The notes beneath the pieces are model-generated. The model was not told the origin of the DNA. It searched no databases and saw only the letters and a program-made list of their open reading frames with translations. The position numbers were made by a program, and so were the translations under genes. A stretch of 64,000 nucleotides of DNA, taken from Theocolax elegans. Taxonomy: Eukaryota > Arthropoda > Insecta > Hymenoptera > Cerocephalidae. This document shows positions 46,367 through 59,320 of the stretch, one piece after another (within the stretch, counting starts at the first letter, position 1; each line of letters begins with the position of its first letter). The DNA is taken from assembly GCA_026168455.1 (NCBI GenBank), contig CM047428.1:689501-753500 (forward strand), given 5' to 3'.

Positions 46367-47643
46367 TTGCGCAAGAAAAACGAAAATAAATAAAAATCTG
46401 AAGTATTGAATGTTGAAATCACACTAAACTACTAATAGATGCAATTTGAATCTAATAATTAAATACTCAAATACATGTTCTATTAAATAAAAACAAAATT
46501 AAAAAGTTACAATTGCCAACAGTATCACAAAATTTCAGACAAGCAACTTACAAATATAAATTGACAAGTATAAGTTAAAATTAAAATAACTCAATTAAAC
46601 GTATAAGTACCAAACAGAGAACAAAAATAATATACAAAAAATAGTATATAATACTTATTCAATCATTTAAAACAAAAAATAAATAAATAAATAAAATAAC
46701 GCTGTTATCACATGTAATAATGATGCTATAAGGTTTTAAGGATTTATAAAGTGCATTCAATAGCGCTCAAATTACTAATAAAAATCATTTATGCACATAG
46801 TTACAATAGACAACTTATATAAATCAGAAAAAATTTTACAATTAAATTAAACTAATCCTCATATAAATCAAATTTATCCTAGTAAAGTAATGAATATTGA
46901 GTAGTGATAACCGTATATCAGCTGTTTCATTATATATGGACAGTGCGTCGCGAAACAAGAAGCATTATTATGCAAATTAATTATGTGTCGCCATCTAACT
47001 ATCAAGTATATACGTAACGAACACTGATTTAAAATGTTTCATTTACCGACTGTAGGTAACATCAGCCACGTGTCTTTTACGTAATTAATTGTAAAACTAA
47101 CCTCTAAATATATATATACATAATCAATAATTAAAATCACTAAAGTTAATAAAGAAAGTAATAAATAATGTCACCAGAACACTTTTCACAGATTTTCACG
47201 ATGGCTTAATGTAGAAAAAGTCGAACAGCTCCTTGTTTACCAACTCGAAACTCTCTGGGATGTTGTTGTTTTTGGTATTGTAATTAGTACACAGACGCCA
47301 ATTCCAAACAATTTGAAAACAATGTATAGTATGTATAGTATATAAGAGGCCTTATTGAATAATCTCTAGTTTTGCAACTCCACAGAATCAGATTTTCCGT
47401 CTTAAACCGACCTCAAGAAACATCAAGAAATAGCATCGGCTCAGGCACGTACCAAGGCTTCAATCATGAAAATCGTTCAAAGTCCCATAAAAAACACACA
47501 AACAAGAGTGTTAATTTGGCCAAAGCTTCGGGACTCCTTTTAGAACGATTCTCTGAAAAAAGATTTCACTCAGAGAGTGAAAAACCAGATATATTAGACA
47601 AAATTCTGCGGCTCATGCGATACACGTCTGGCAGTACTTACTT

Positions 47644-47674
<31 letters not shown>

Positions 47675-48650
47675 AGAAAATTCATCTTTTTATACGATGA
47701 CGGACGTTAGAGAGAGAAAGAGAGAGAGAAAATATACGTATAGAATTCATTTTATATCCTGATATGCAAATTCCTTACGTATTTTCGTCATCCACCCTGT
47801 TTTTTACAGAGCGTTACATACGCGAACACGGGTATAGTTTGTGTACACGAGTGATTCGTATATGTAATGAAAATTATCGTGGAATTGAAATAATATTGAA
47901 GAAATTTTAATAGACCAATATATTTACTGGATATTTATACCAGCTTTACTATTAAGTAGGATATTTGCGGAGTTTAATAATTTCGTTAATTTAGCGCTTT
48001 TAAGAGTTTTAAACGTTTATTACCCTTCGTTATAATTTATTGTCTTTTATTCGTAATATGCTGCATACTTTTTGAGAAAATCGAACATTGTGGGCTAAGA
48101 GTTTAATGATTCTTTATAATATTAAATACAAATTTTTTTTCGAAAAAACTAATATTTTCAGAATACACATACGTAGACATATACATATTATTGCACGATA
48201 GAATCTTCGAATTTAAATTTTCCGTTTTTATTATACTGATCGATTGAATTGTAATATTCTGATTGTTTGTCGCGATTAAACTATAAATACCCAAACGTCA
48301 ACATCAAAGTTTTATTCACACCAAGATAAAGTTAATGAAAAAATTATTAAACATTTCCAATAGTTTTCAGCAGACATCCAACCCTTGTGGAAATTTGAAT
48401 CTAAGAATTAGGCATTAAACATTGGTATTTAATACATTGTGATGAAATGCTTTTTCACCCATTTTTTTAACACCTATAATAGAATGACCATAACGTTAAA
48501 ACATTCGAATACTCTTTCCAGCTTTCCGGTAACAGTAAACTTAAAAATTTCTATAGGTTCCGATGGGTTTTTAACGTTTTCGTCTGATATACAACTAATT
48601 TCTGTTATATATTTCCAGTACTTACGAATTTTAATAAACAATTTTATTAT
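46367..48650. other. LINE 5' side and following non-coding DNA
   Basis: 46367-~47100 is AT-rich and may be LINE 5' UTR. Around 47210-47600 the sequence is less AT-rich, with an open frame on the plus strand (about 47372-47640) that ends in a GA microsatellite (47646-47670); I see no domain or splice support for it. The remainder is AT-rich and featureless. Confidence 0.4.
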
Positions 48651-48841
48651 ATTTTATCACATTTTAACCTCAAAATCCCACTTTCATTTCAGATTTTGGG
48701 GTTCTAATGTTATAAAATATCGTATTATACTATTGTGTAAGATGGTTTTTACCTTTCTCGATGTTCTCACTCGCTTCGCTCGTGCGAACAACCTCGAGAA
48801 AGGTAGAAAACCATCTCCCACATCAGTGTCATAATATACTA
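48651..48841 (+). repeat. Hairpin repeat family B, copy 2
   Basis: Contains a ~21-bp near-perfect stem (GATGGTTTTTACCTTTCTCG pairing with CGAGAAAGGTAGAAAACCATC) around a loop with CACTCGCTTCGCTCG. It is flanked by an outer, weaker inverted pair (GTATTATACTATTGTGT against CAGTGTCATAATATACTAT). The same arrangement is found at 26474-26632. MITE-like. Confidence 0.75.
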
Positions 48842-49737
48842 TTTCACTTGTCCATTTTTAATAGACATTTAATAGCACATAACTATTTAATGTAATATGA
48901 TTTCTAATAGGCAAATATTATTTGACCGAATTAAAGTTGCCGAAACCTGCAAATGAAAATCATTCCCTAGTGGAAATGAAATTATTGAAGAAGTGTTAGA
49001 AAGTAAGAAATGAGTATAGGGAAACTAAGAAACAGTAAAAAATAATTCTGCTCCTAAAATTAAATGCTATCTAACGCTGCTAAATATTGCATAAACTATA
49101 AGATTTGGACCATTTTCAACGCTTAGCAGCGTTTGCCAGACTTAACCAGTATTTATCTATAAATATTTTTATTCAATTTATTTCTCTCCGGGTCCACTAA
49201 AAATCCTATCTATATCTACTATGAATCAAATTGTTAAAAAACCATACTGTAACTTATTAAAAATTAAAGGCATAATGAAAACAAAAATATAAAATGTTGT
49301 ATAACTCTTAATCCCTATTAGATTAATTGTAAGATCGAAATGTTAGCTTTTCAATTCGTATTATAACAGGATGATCCGCATGTATATAAAATCGTTGGTA
49401 CAGCGTATTAAATCAATTTACCGGTGTGTTACCGTAATTGAAAGATTATTTACCCGAAATTGAATTCATCGTCGAGCAAGCGGATGAGAGAGAACGAGAT
49501 AAATTTCCTTATCACCGAGCGATGTGGAAGCTAACCTCGGTTTTTAATCGAGGCCGGAAACGAATCGTCGTTAAATATTTGACCTGAACGTGGATAGGAA
49601 AATCTACTCTACTTCTCTCTTCTCCATACAAACAGAGATTTGGACGTTCGTGCATGCATACGTATGCTCTCTCTCTCTCTCTCTCTTTATTTATATAGTT
49701 ATGAGTAATCTATTCTTTCGTAACAATATTGTATATG

Positions 49738-49777
<40 letters not shown>

Positions 49778-52700
49778 GCTTATTATTCTTTATCTTTTAG
49801 AGAGAGAAAAAGATAGATAGATATATACAGAGTAATAAATTATTATATATATAAATGTGTTAACTTGTAATTAATATTTTATTTTTCTTTAAAAACTATC
49901 AGTCATTTTTTTACAGGCGAACCCTCCTCGTTCAGCCCCAACCCTCCTCCCCCGCCGCGATTTCGCCTCTTAGCTCTTGATCGCGGCCCGCTCTGTCGTC
50001 TTTCCTACCTGTCACTAGTCTCGCGTAAATAATACGAACTTGCACGACATTAAGTTTCTACGTATAGTTATCTCAGATCACAGTATCCCAGGTGTTAAAA
50101 ATTTAAATTCAAATTGGAATTTACAGGGCTTCGAACGAAAAAATAGTATGTGCAATCACGAACTCTCCCTCGCGTCGCTTTGGTGGAAAGCCCGCAGTCG
50201 CCGAGAATGATACATTTCGCATCCTTGATGTATAATGTGTACTATATTATTATTATTATTGTAATTATTGTTGTAACTCGCTCTAACGAGGTAGGGTTTT
50301 ATTTCTTTTCTCAAAAGCATTTACGAATCATATGTTTTCATGAGTGTACGTTTATAGTATTACGCGTAATTATGGTGATACAAGAAGCAATTTAATTATT
50401 ACACGAGCATTGCAATTTTAGCATTTGAGTATATGTATTTTTATATATTGTTTATATCGGTTAAGTTGAAAGTAAATATTGTTTTCCTCGAATTTTGTTT
50501 TCATATTTAAAAAAATAAGTATCGACGGATGGATCGTTATAGTGTAATATTTGGCAATTCGTTTGGGATAAATGAGGATGTCGGTAACGACTTACAGATA
50601 TAAGCTATATACTTTTATTGACTCGATAGTTACATGTAATGCATTAAATTAAAGTAATAAATATGTGTAACGACTTTATTGAAAATAAAATGAAATTTGA
50701 GAAGCAAATATTAAATAAACAATGCATTGTTGGTGACTGTAGCTCGGTAAAACAGACTGCAATGCAAAAAACCTAAATATAATCGAGTGATTGATTTAAA
50801 GATCTGAAATATTTAGAGAGAAGGTTTATAACGTACAAAATATGTAATTGGCAATGCTGTACTGTTTAAGTGTTAATCCTTGTATTTCACGAAAATAAGG
50901 TAAGCAACAGATTGTCGATATATCTTACTTATTCGCTGGTATATTCTCTCTGGAGTGAAAAAATACTTGTTTACTTGTAAAAACTAAGTAAGTCAAAATT
51001 TGATTCTATTGAAAGAAGGACCGCCTGGTGACACATAAATAAATAATCGTTTAGATATTATCAAACTATGAATTTGGGGAAGTATAATGAGGAAGAATTA
51101 GAAAAATCAGTAGAAAAGTCAATATTTGATCGTCCAATCAAGTATAGTACAAACATGAGTCGATTAATAAATATTATTATTTTCGTATATAGATAGTTTG
51201 TAAGGGTTGTTGGTTATTTATCGAGGCAACGTTTCGAGGATGCCTTACCATCATCATCAGTCAGTTCATTCGAGTTCACGTGCACTTATTCACCGTATGG
51301 ATTTTGTTCGTGACCTCGTGAATATTCAGTACGATCTTGCGAAAATGTAATTCGTATATAGACGTGTATCCTCCTGGTAGGTTAAAATACAACGAAAAAT
51401 TGATCTTGAAAAAATCCCCATACCTCGTAAAATACATGCGAATCCAATAAAACGATTCGTTTTAGAAAGATAAACAACCGATATAACTCCGCGTAACTAG
51501 AGAAGGAAACGAGTGGACAAACCGACACACACACAGAGAAAGTGAAACGCGATATCAGCGATTCCTTGGAATAGGTACGTGTATACACTTGTACGCGGTT
51601 ACTGGCGTTATATATAGGTATATATGTGTAGAGCAGGAGAGAGCAACGAAATATATAAAGGATTTGGTCGCGCACGAGAGTGCACCCCACGCAAGATATT
51701 CGCGCGTGCATTATCCGTATATATACGAGTGGAGTGTCGGCGGTTACACGCGGAAGCTCGTGCAGTGCAACCTGATGGCTGGAGGATAACCCTTCGATCC
51801 GTATGTGTGTATATATGTGACCGACCCAACTTTCCAACACCCTCGCGTCGTAAATTTCCACCTGAACCACGAGAAACGGAGAGGGGGAGGGGCTATGGTC
51901 GAATTCATCGATCAAAACCGTCCCGCCGAACAAATTCACGCTTCTTTGAGCGCTCACCGTACACCGATCTATATAGATCTAATACACACATGGGTCTATC
52001 TATACGTGTACGTACGCCTCGAGAGAGCTCTCGGTTTCCGAGACGTTAATCGAATCCACTTAACCCGTACATTTTTCTTTCAACGATTATTATATATACG
52101 TACTTTCACTTTTTTATTTTCATCCTGGAAATCTCGTGAATCATCCAGATGAGATATTACAACGATAACATGATCTGTATGTGCTTTAAAAGTATTAATT
52201 TTATTTGTTAGATTGCGATACCAGTTGAGACGATTATTTTCGTACAGAGCGATGCCAATTTAGTACAAAAATTTATCAATATACAACAACATACATGTTT
52301 TATTTTAGAATAAAGCAGGCCTATCGTACTCTTTGTCCACTATGGTTGGTGGAATTTCCCAGAGCAAGCATTCTAAAATAAAGCAATTAGTTCGGAGAGA
52401 CCGATATTATATACATTACACATATACATATCACCGAACGATAAATTCATTTTATTTCAAACATACATGTTGTTTTATTTGAAAATTAATTAAGCGTTAT
52501 TCATCCAGTGTCCCTAATACAACTGATCTTCTTATATTCAATTGTCAATATCAGTTCACTCAATTTTGATTAGATATTAATTGCTAGTGCTAATATATTG
52601 TAATAAATATTGAAATCGAATCAATAAATAATTAAATATATTCAGAAATAAGTAAATAAATAAATAAAATAAATAATTTAATGGATAAATAAATGAGCAA

Positions 52701-53103
52701 TTAATAAATAAATAAATGTGTGTTGGTATGTTTTTATGTATGTGTGTGTGTGTGTGATATACGTGAATGCATTGTACATTCGGCGAAACGTTTGTGGCTC
52801 GAAAGCGTCGATTAAAGGACTTGATTACTGGTCAAAAAATTTGGCCATTTGTGAACGAATTAATGTAAAAATAAATATTTTGTTTATTTTGATTGTAAGC
52901 CATTTTTTCTACCGACTTTCAAATTTTCTTAAATATCTCTAATTTATATGTCTAACAAAATTGTTTGATTTTCCACCAGAAATATTACAACAAATAATAT
53001 TTATTATAAAAAAAATGATTCTATTATTCGATTATAATATTTTCTTCTTTACATACTGCTACGATTTTTGTGTATCATAACAATAATAATCGCAATTAAA
53101 TAT
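48842..53103. other. Gene-poor interval
   Basis: No gene supported. (CT)n lies near 49671-49686 and (ATT)n at 49738-49777. A GC-rich patch at 49915-50030 (CCCCAACCCTCCTCCCCCGC) and a broader GC/CpG-rich stretch at 51480-52060 could be promoter or 5' exon sequence of an unseen gene. Long frames on both strands of the latter look like consequences of low stop density. Confidence 0.5.
49738..49777. repeat. ATT trinucleotide microsatellite
   Basis: About 13 units of ATT. It would translate as poly-Ile. Confidence 0.95.
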
Positions 53104-53190
53104 TTATTTGCGGACTCGAACTCGGGACCTTTCGTTTTTGCAACGGGTGCTCTGCCCAACTGAGTTAGCAATGACTATTCGCATTTATTT
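53104..53190 (-). mobile_element. tRNA-derived sequence (SINE head or degenerate tRNA)
   Basis: On the minus strand the order is TAACTCAGTTGGGCAGAGCA (box A), then GGTCCCGAGTTCGAGTCC (box B) at tRNA-like spacing. The T-arm and acceptor stems do not pair properly and the anticodon stem is weak, so this is not a functional tRNA. It differs from the four-copy SINE family in both boxes. The downstream body (toward lower coordinates) is AT-rich with no second copy in the window. Confidence 0.6.
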
Positions 53191-56100
53191 ACCGGATCGT
53201 CCTCATATCGTCCACCAATTATAGATGAATGAGTAATCAACATACTTTTCATCAAACATCTTAAACTAATGAATTGTACAAAATTGTACAGAAATGTTTT
53301 CTATGGAATCCGGATACAATTTACAATCTCGTTTACTTTTTACTAGATTATTTTTCATAAGTTAGTAGTGATTTCGTAAAAATTTCGTAAATTGTACAAA
53401 TTGTCCGGAATCCAGCAAAAACTTATGTTTTTCTTAAGTTTTGTACACTTCTATACAATCCCGTACAGTTTTTCTTTCGCAGGGTAGTATTTTTAACGCT
53501 TCTTTCAGATGATATTTTTTTCCAAAGTGTCTGCGATGAATTTTTAAAAAAATGGATATCAGATGTTATATTGCTATAAGAAAATTAATTAAATTAATTT
53601 GCATTACATATATAATTTTAAAACAATTCACGATATACTTTGTTCAGAAAAACATCACATACATCGATGATTAACGCTGATTTCAAAGCATAAAAATAAG
53701 CAACGTTAAAAATAATAATATAAAATAATAACAATTCTCAAAATTCTGCGTATTTTTCAATAAATTCACTTTACACTCACCGCTCATCAATGCTAATAAT
53801 TTATAATTTTCTAATTTCGTAATTGCATTTTGTTAACTTAATATTAATACTCTCGCAATCCGCGAATAATATATGCCAAACGTTTTTTATTGATTTAATA
53901 GAATATATAGAAATTTTATTATTTGTGTTATAAATTTGAAATGGCTCATTAATAATTTAAAAAAAAAATACGTTTAATTCTATATGACGGATACTAATAA
54001 CAAATGAAAATGAATGAGGCGTTTCGTTTTCGATAAATATTATTTATTTTTTATGTCTTACTTACAGTTATGTTACAGTTTTCATTAATTTCTTCACCGC
54101 CGAGGTGTGTCTCTTTATTTTCAAGTTAAGTATTGAAAAAATTCGCACAATCAAGACCATGCGCGATGGGAGACGAATAAATAAAAAATAAAAGGATATA
54201 CAATTCATCATTCCAAATAAACATAACGCATATATTATATTAATAATTAGGAACAAAGAAAAATTTGAAGTAAACTTTAAAATACTTCTGGTTTTAATCA
54301 ACATTTAATCTTTATTTATAGCAACTGGAAGGTAACATAAATCAAGTGACTCCTATACATAAAATTTGGATTATTTAAAAATCTCAAGCTGTTCAAAAAT
54401 TACGTTCAATTGAAATAATGATTATAATATATCATTCTTATCATACCAATTTATTATAACCTATATTTTTCGGATTGTTTTAAAATCAATCATAACTTTT
54501 GAACCGTTTAGGTTTTTAATCAACCCATATGTTCAAATCGAAACTCTTCCAACACATGAAGACTACTGAAAAGAAAAAAGGAGCAACCTTATACGTTTAT
54601 ACCACAGTAACATTAACATAAATGTGTCAAACTTTAACGGGTGTAATAAACACTCTATATAAGTAATAAAGCATATTTAAAAATTAAAATAAGAAGTTTT
54701 TATAATAACCCCGTGGAAAAGAATAATCTTAAAATCGCGCTTTTCTCCATTCGACAGGTTTTTAAATTACGGAAGCAGATTAAATTTTTTTTTAAGTTGA
54801 ATATCTTTTACAAAATTACATTTGTATACATACAACATATGTATAAGTACATCAATGACCATATTTAAATAATTGTAATAAAATCTATCCTAGTAAAAAT
54901 TGAGAATTTTTTGCCTAATACCTCTAGTAGGGTAATAGTAATTGCAGTTAACGTAATAATATAGAATTATATTTTTATTTTGTTTTCATGTTTATTTACG
55001 ATCAAATATCAAGAACACACACGTTAAAACGAAAAAGGGCGTTTCTCGAGTTACGCCCTTTTTCCTTAGAACTCTTCATATATGCAATAGGTCTAAGTCA
55101 CGTAGAACTCGAATTATTTCACTTTGCGTAACATCCTTTTTCCCCTTATAGTATTTATCTTAAAAATTGCATATTCTTAACACTGCACCCTATCCGTTCC
55201 CGTAAAAAATATACAATAAACCAAACACCATTCGAAAAAAAATGGTTTAAACAAACCTATACATATCGCCAATAGATCGTAAATAATTGATATTTATTAA
55301 AGAAAAATAAACTAATAATTTATCAATTGGCGTTACCGTCGATAATATAGAAAGAGAGAGGAGAGTAAAAAAAGAAAAGTAAGGTACGGTCAGACTTGAT
55401 CGAATAACATCGCAAACCGCATTATCATTATCGAGTAGTCGTGACTGAAATTAGTCAGACGACCTAGTTTTTAAATATTCTTCTTTCGCATTTCTCTTAT
55501 ATATATAGGCGTATATACGTCCTCCGGTAATTCACATATTTCTCCGTTATCGAATTAAATATATATCTGAATATATATCATACAAATAATCCGTGTATAC
55601 ACACAGAGTCACGAATGTAACTGGGTGTTCCTTTAAATTAAAAAATAAATTAATTCAACGTTTTTCGAACGTCAAGAGTTCGAAATTTTTTAATAAATTT
55701 TTAGTATATTTTATAGTATGAAAATCAAGTAAGAGTTGTGTATTATCGTAAAGTAATGAATAAGAATCTTTCAAAAGAACCAAAGACTTCTACGCGTATG
55801 TATTATACATGTATATACGTAGAGTATTGAATTTCGAATCCGTATAGATTTTTCATTAGGGTTTATCAAATTTATTAAATAAATTTTCGTTAAACTCGAC
55901 CTCGCTCGTGCACTAACTAATGCACGAGAAAATTTATCTAAATAATTCAGGTAATTAATAATACATTATTTGATACAAACTTTCGTTTAAATTAATTATC
56001 ATTTATTTTTTCTAGTATATGTATATTACAGATACGGTTCACTCGATTGTTAATTATACACATTGATTTTCATCAAAATAGCTTATAACGTTAACTGTTC

Positions 56101-58720
56101 CTAGACAAATCGTAAGTGAAGGGTGCTCGTATAAAAAATATTTGAAAAGTTTAAAGAAAATAGTTTTTTAGTTGTAAATAAACTTTTTTTCATTATAAAA
56201 GTATTATACGCAAGTTAAATTTATATTAAGTGAAATTAAGTATACTTATTCTATTTTATAAGGTTCTTTATCATATTTAAGAGGTTGTTTCAGTTGTATT
56301 CAATTTTTATTTATTTATACGAACGGATCTATAGTTTTTTGATGTTTTTCTCGGTGCTGAATCCAAATTGTTTATGTTTCATATATATTAATTGTGTACC
56401 AAGTTATTTAATAAAAAAATATCTAAAAATTGTTTTGAAAATACCAAAATTTGAATAACACGATTTTAGAAAACAGAATAATATTGATCAACTGATTTCG
56501 AAGTCTACTTGTTTTCATGGAGATTGATGCGTGTCTCAGGGTTGATGTACAAAAATACATGCATTTATAGATATTGTAAACACCTCATAACGTATATCTG
56601 TCAAATTTTAATATGGTTATATGTTATACGATTAAAAACCACACTTTACCAGGAATTAAAAATTAAAATACTCGATGCGAATTGTATGTAATATTTACAG
56701 TACTTAGCCACTATTATGTTCTATCATCATCAATTTTTTAGTACATTCGACTGATTATAGTTTTGAGAGTCATAACAAAATGGAAATAAAATTTTATTAA
56801 AAAAAGAGACTCATTTAAATCAGTCTCTTTTTTAATAACTTGAAAACTGATAGAGATAAGTTGAAAACTCCGAATCGAGAAAAAAGATCTCGTAATTCTG
56901 TTCAAAGTACATTCATAGTTTAAATAAAAATGATCATTTGCACCATTCAAAATAAAAAAGAAGTATACATTTTTAAAAATAAAAGAAAAACAAATTTATA
57001 AATTCAAAAACGATTTTTTCCTCGGATTCGGAAATCGAAAAGAAAATTACATACCCTAGGGGAGCGATATCGGTATAGTTGTTTAAAAAAATATGGCAGT
57101 ATATGTACAAAACACACATACACACGTGCATGCATACGGATATTTTCTAAAAACGCGTAATCTGGACTCTAGAAATGTCAAAACGTACTTCTAACATATT
57201 TTAGTAGATCGAAAAATGTTGCTAGTACAAAACTTTTCCTCGACGAGTAAGCAAAAAAGTTAATCTAAAAAAAATTGAATAAGCTTTCTCGTGCGGCATT
57301 GTTTTTTCGTTACGACGCAATTTATATGATTTCACAATGTTTCGAAATTAATTCTACTATCGAAATTAATAACTATCTCCAATTGCTTCTGATTAGAAAA
57401 ATGTGTGAAAAACTATGCTTTAGTTTAATTACTGATAATTCGAGTAAAGCATACTTTTTCACACTTTTTCATTAACTGCCGCGTATAACTTTCATCAAAG
57501 AGGCTAAAAGATTGAATTTCACATGCATTCTCTTATATTTCTGTACAAAAAAACAGTTTCGAAACTTGCAAAACAATCCATGACCGTCAATATATATAAA
57601 TGTCGTAGAACTTAATAATTATAAAAAATGTCAACCTCTTCTCAGCCTTCCACAAATTTTACTACAGAAATGACTAATTATTTGAAAAATAACAATTATT
57701 CTAAAAACATACATTTCGCAGTGGGTATAGATGTTAACACAATTGTTTGATTAACCGACTTCGCCTCGCCTCCCCTCCCCCTTAAACTGAAGTCGCGTGT
57801 AGAAAACAAAAAAAAACCTAAATTACCGATGTATGTCATAAAATAACGAGTATAATGAAATTATGACGGAGTCGTATTTTTTCGATTAAAGGTACATTGA
57901 TTAAAAGTCGACGAGTCGAGTCAAACAAACGAGCTAATTCCGTTAACCGATCGAGTCCAACCCGCCCTCAACGAAGAACTTGATACGTCTCGTTATTCAA
58001 TTCTCCGAGCGAGAAGAAAAAAAAGGATAAAAAAGAAAACGGGAGAAGATATAGGTCGTGTTTAATCGAAGCTACTTTTTCTCGGTCGACCGAGGTGGGG
58101 TGTGTTCTCGCGTCGCTCGTTAAACCTGAGACCACCCGAAATAAGGGGTTAATAAATTTCTCGTCTTCTCGAACCGCGTGCCGAAATGTAGGAGGAATTA
58201 CTGTGACTCGTAATTACCTTAGACGCTGCCGATGCACAAAGGCACATATATAGACATATATACATCGCGCGAGCAAGCGATTTATATACGCGGTTCGATC
58301 GGATTCGGACAATTAGAGATTTTGTTAGATTTTTTTGATTTTTTTCTTATTCGAAAAAAATGGGAGAAAAATTTGAGTTGCGCTTCTTTTCGTACGAGGA
58401 GTCGATTGATAAACGTTGATGTCTATATAAACTAAACAAAGCTTACATTCCTCGTCTAAAAAATTGAAAATATAAGGATTAAGTATATGAAAACTGGATG
58501 TGTGTATTTCATAAGTACCTGTTTCACATTGATATTTCAATATGGTCAATTCTTTAAATAAGTCCCATTTTGATTCTTTCATACTTTTAGCATAAACATA
58601 TATTTAAAAAATAAAAATAAAAAATTTCTACACATAGTTCTACTACTTGCTTAAACAAATTCCTGTTCAAAGTTGATTACAGAAGCAATTTAGAGAAAAA
58701 AAATAAGTTAAATAGCTAAA
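53191..58720. other. AT-rich gene-poor interval
   Basis: No gene recognised. 53275-53470 contains imperfect inverted blocks (GGAATCCGGATACAATTTAC against GTAAATTGTACAAATTGTCC) that may be a decayed repeat. A hairpin at 55031-55064 is listed separately. The stretch 57760-58300 is more GC-rich. A minus-strand frame near 58325-58582 has some coding flavour but no homology I recognise. Confidence 0.5.
55031..55064. other. Perfect 12-bp stem-loop
   Basis: GAAAAAGGGCGT (55031-55042) and ACGCCCTTTTTC (55053-55064) are exact inverted copies around the 10-nt loop TTCTCGAGTT. It stands alone in AT-rich DNA. It could be a structured RNA, a protein-binding palindrome or chance. Confidence 0.55.
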
Positions 58721-58918
58721 ATGTCCACTCCGTCGACTTCCACAGGCTTAATTGTAAATAAATTTTCTACAAAATGTCTATATTATGGACTTGTATTTGT
58801 TCATGCAACGCATGGAAATGTTTTATTTTGCTACGAAATAAGTGCAGAAGGTGCTACAAAAAGGTTGATATTTGCGTTTATAATTTTGTATGCACACATT
58901 TATCGCGTTCCACCATAA
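58721..58918 (+). CDS. Hypothetical open frame, possible first exon (weak)
   Basis: Begins MSTPSTSTGLIVNKFSTK after an A-rich leader and stays protein-like to about codon 47 (CYEISAEGATKR), where an AAAAAG|GTTGAT potential donor occurs; beyond it the frame turns hydrophobic and AT-driven. A possible downstream exon (about 58996-59055, ATGGTTTTGATCCTAATAGA, ending in GTAAGT) precedes the SINE at 59148. Joining is not demonstrable. No family recognised. Confidence 0.2.
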   Translation: MSTPSTSTGLIVNKFSTKCLYYGLVFVHATHGNVLFCYEISAEGATKRLIFAFIILYAHIYRVPP

Positions 58919-59147
58919 CGTGATTTTCTTGACGGAATTTGAAGTATCAACTTTCAAAGTAATTCTTGTAAATGAAAAATACTTATTATAGTAAAATGGT
59001 TTTGATCCTAATAGATTCCTTGGATGAAATACTTTCGAAAGGTCTTATGAAAATTGTAAGTGTTTAATTTTAAAATAACAAGAAATTAAGAAATATAAAA
59101 ATTTATGTTACGTATTTTTATTACTAATACTATTTACTTATACTAAT

Positions 59148-59320
59148 GCCTACAATGGTTCGCTCGGCAGGGCGTCGGGACTCATACGCGGTCGATTGAT
59201 ACAACCATCAATGTATTTTCAACAAGTTCTTTCTTCACCAAAACATCGTATATGACCTCCGTCACTGCTTAGCACCGATTTGGAGCATAAAACAAACGAC
59301 GTCAAAATAACAAACAAAAT
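59148..59320 (+). mobile_element. tRNA-headed SINE, copy 4 (lacks box B)
   Basis: Diverged copy: GCCTACAATGGTTCGCTCGG head, then CGATTGATACAACCA, ACATCGTATATGACCTCCGT, TTAGCACCGATTTGGAGCAT, and an A-rich end. The stretch carrying box B is deleted. Confidence 0.75.

Larger units (their letters stand above)
41965..47000 (-). mobile_element. Structurally intact non-LTR retrotransposon (LINE)
   Basis: Two uninterrupted ORFs plus a ~430-bp 3' UTR are on the minus strand. The 3' end lies near 41965, where an AATAAA-like AATAAATTTTAG and a short TCAATCAATC tail occur (minus sense). The 5' limit is not fixed; sequence upstream of ORF1 to about 47.0-47.2 kb may be 5' UTR. There are no LTRs. The APE-type endonuclease plus RT without RNase H, and an ORF1 with an N-terminal PHD-like finger, place it in the CR1/L2/Jockey-like assemblage; I cannot name the clade. 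No frameshifts or internal stops within either ORF indicate recent insertion. Confidence 0.85.

Noticed and set aside
47372..47710. 112-codon frame ending in a GA microsatellite
   Set aside because: No ATG at the frame start, no recognised family, and the C-terminus is encoded by a microsatellite.
51382..52152. Several long overlapping frames (up to 191 codons) on both strands
   Set aside because: The region is GC/CpG-richer so stops are rarer. The proteins lack any recognisable domain and conflict with each other.
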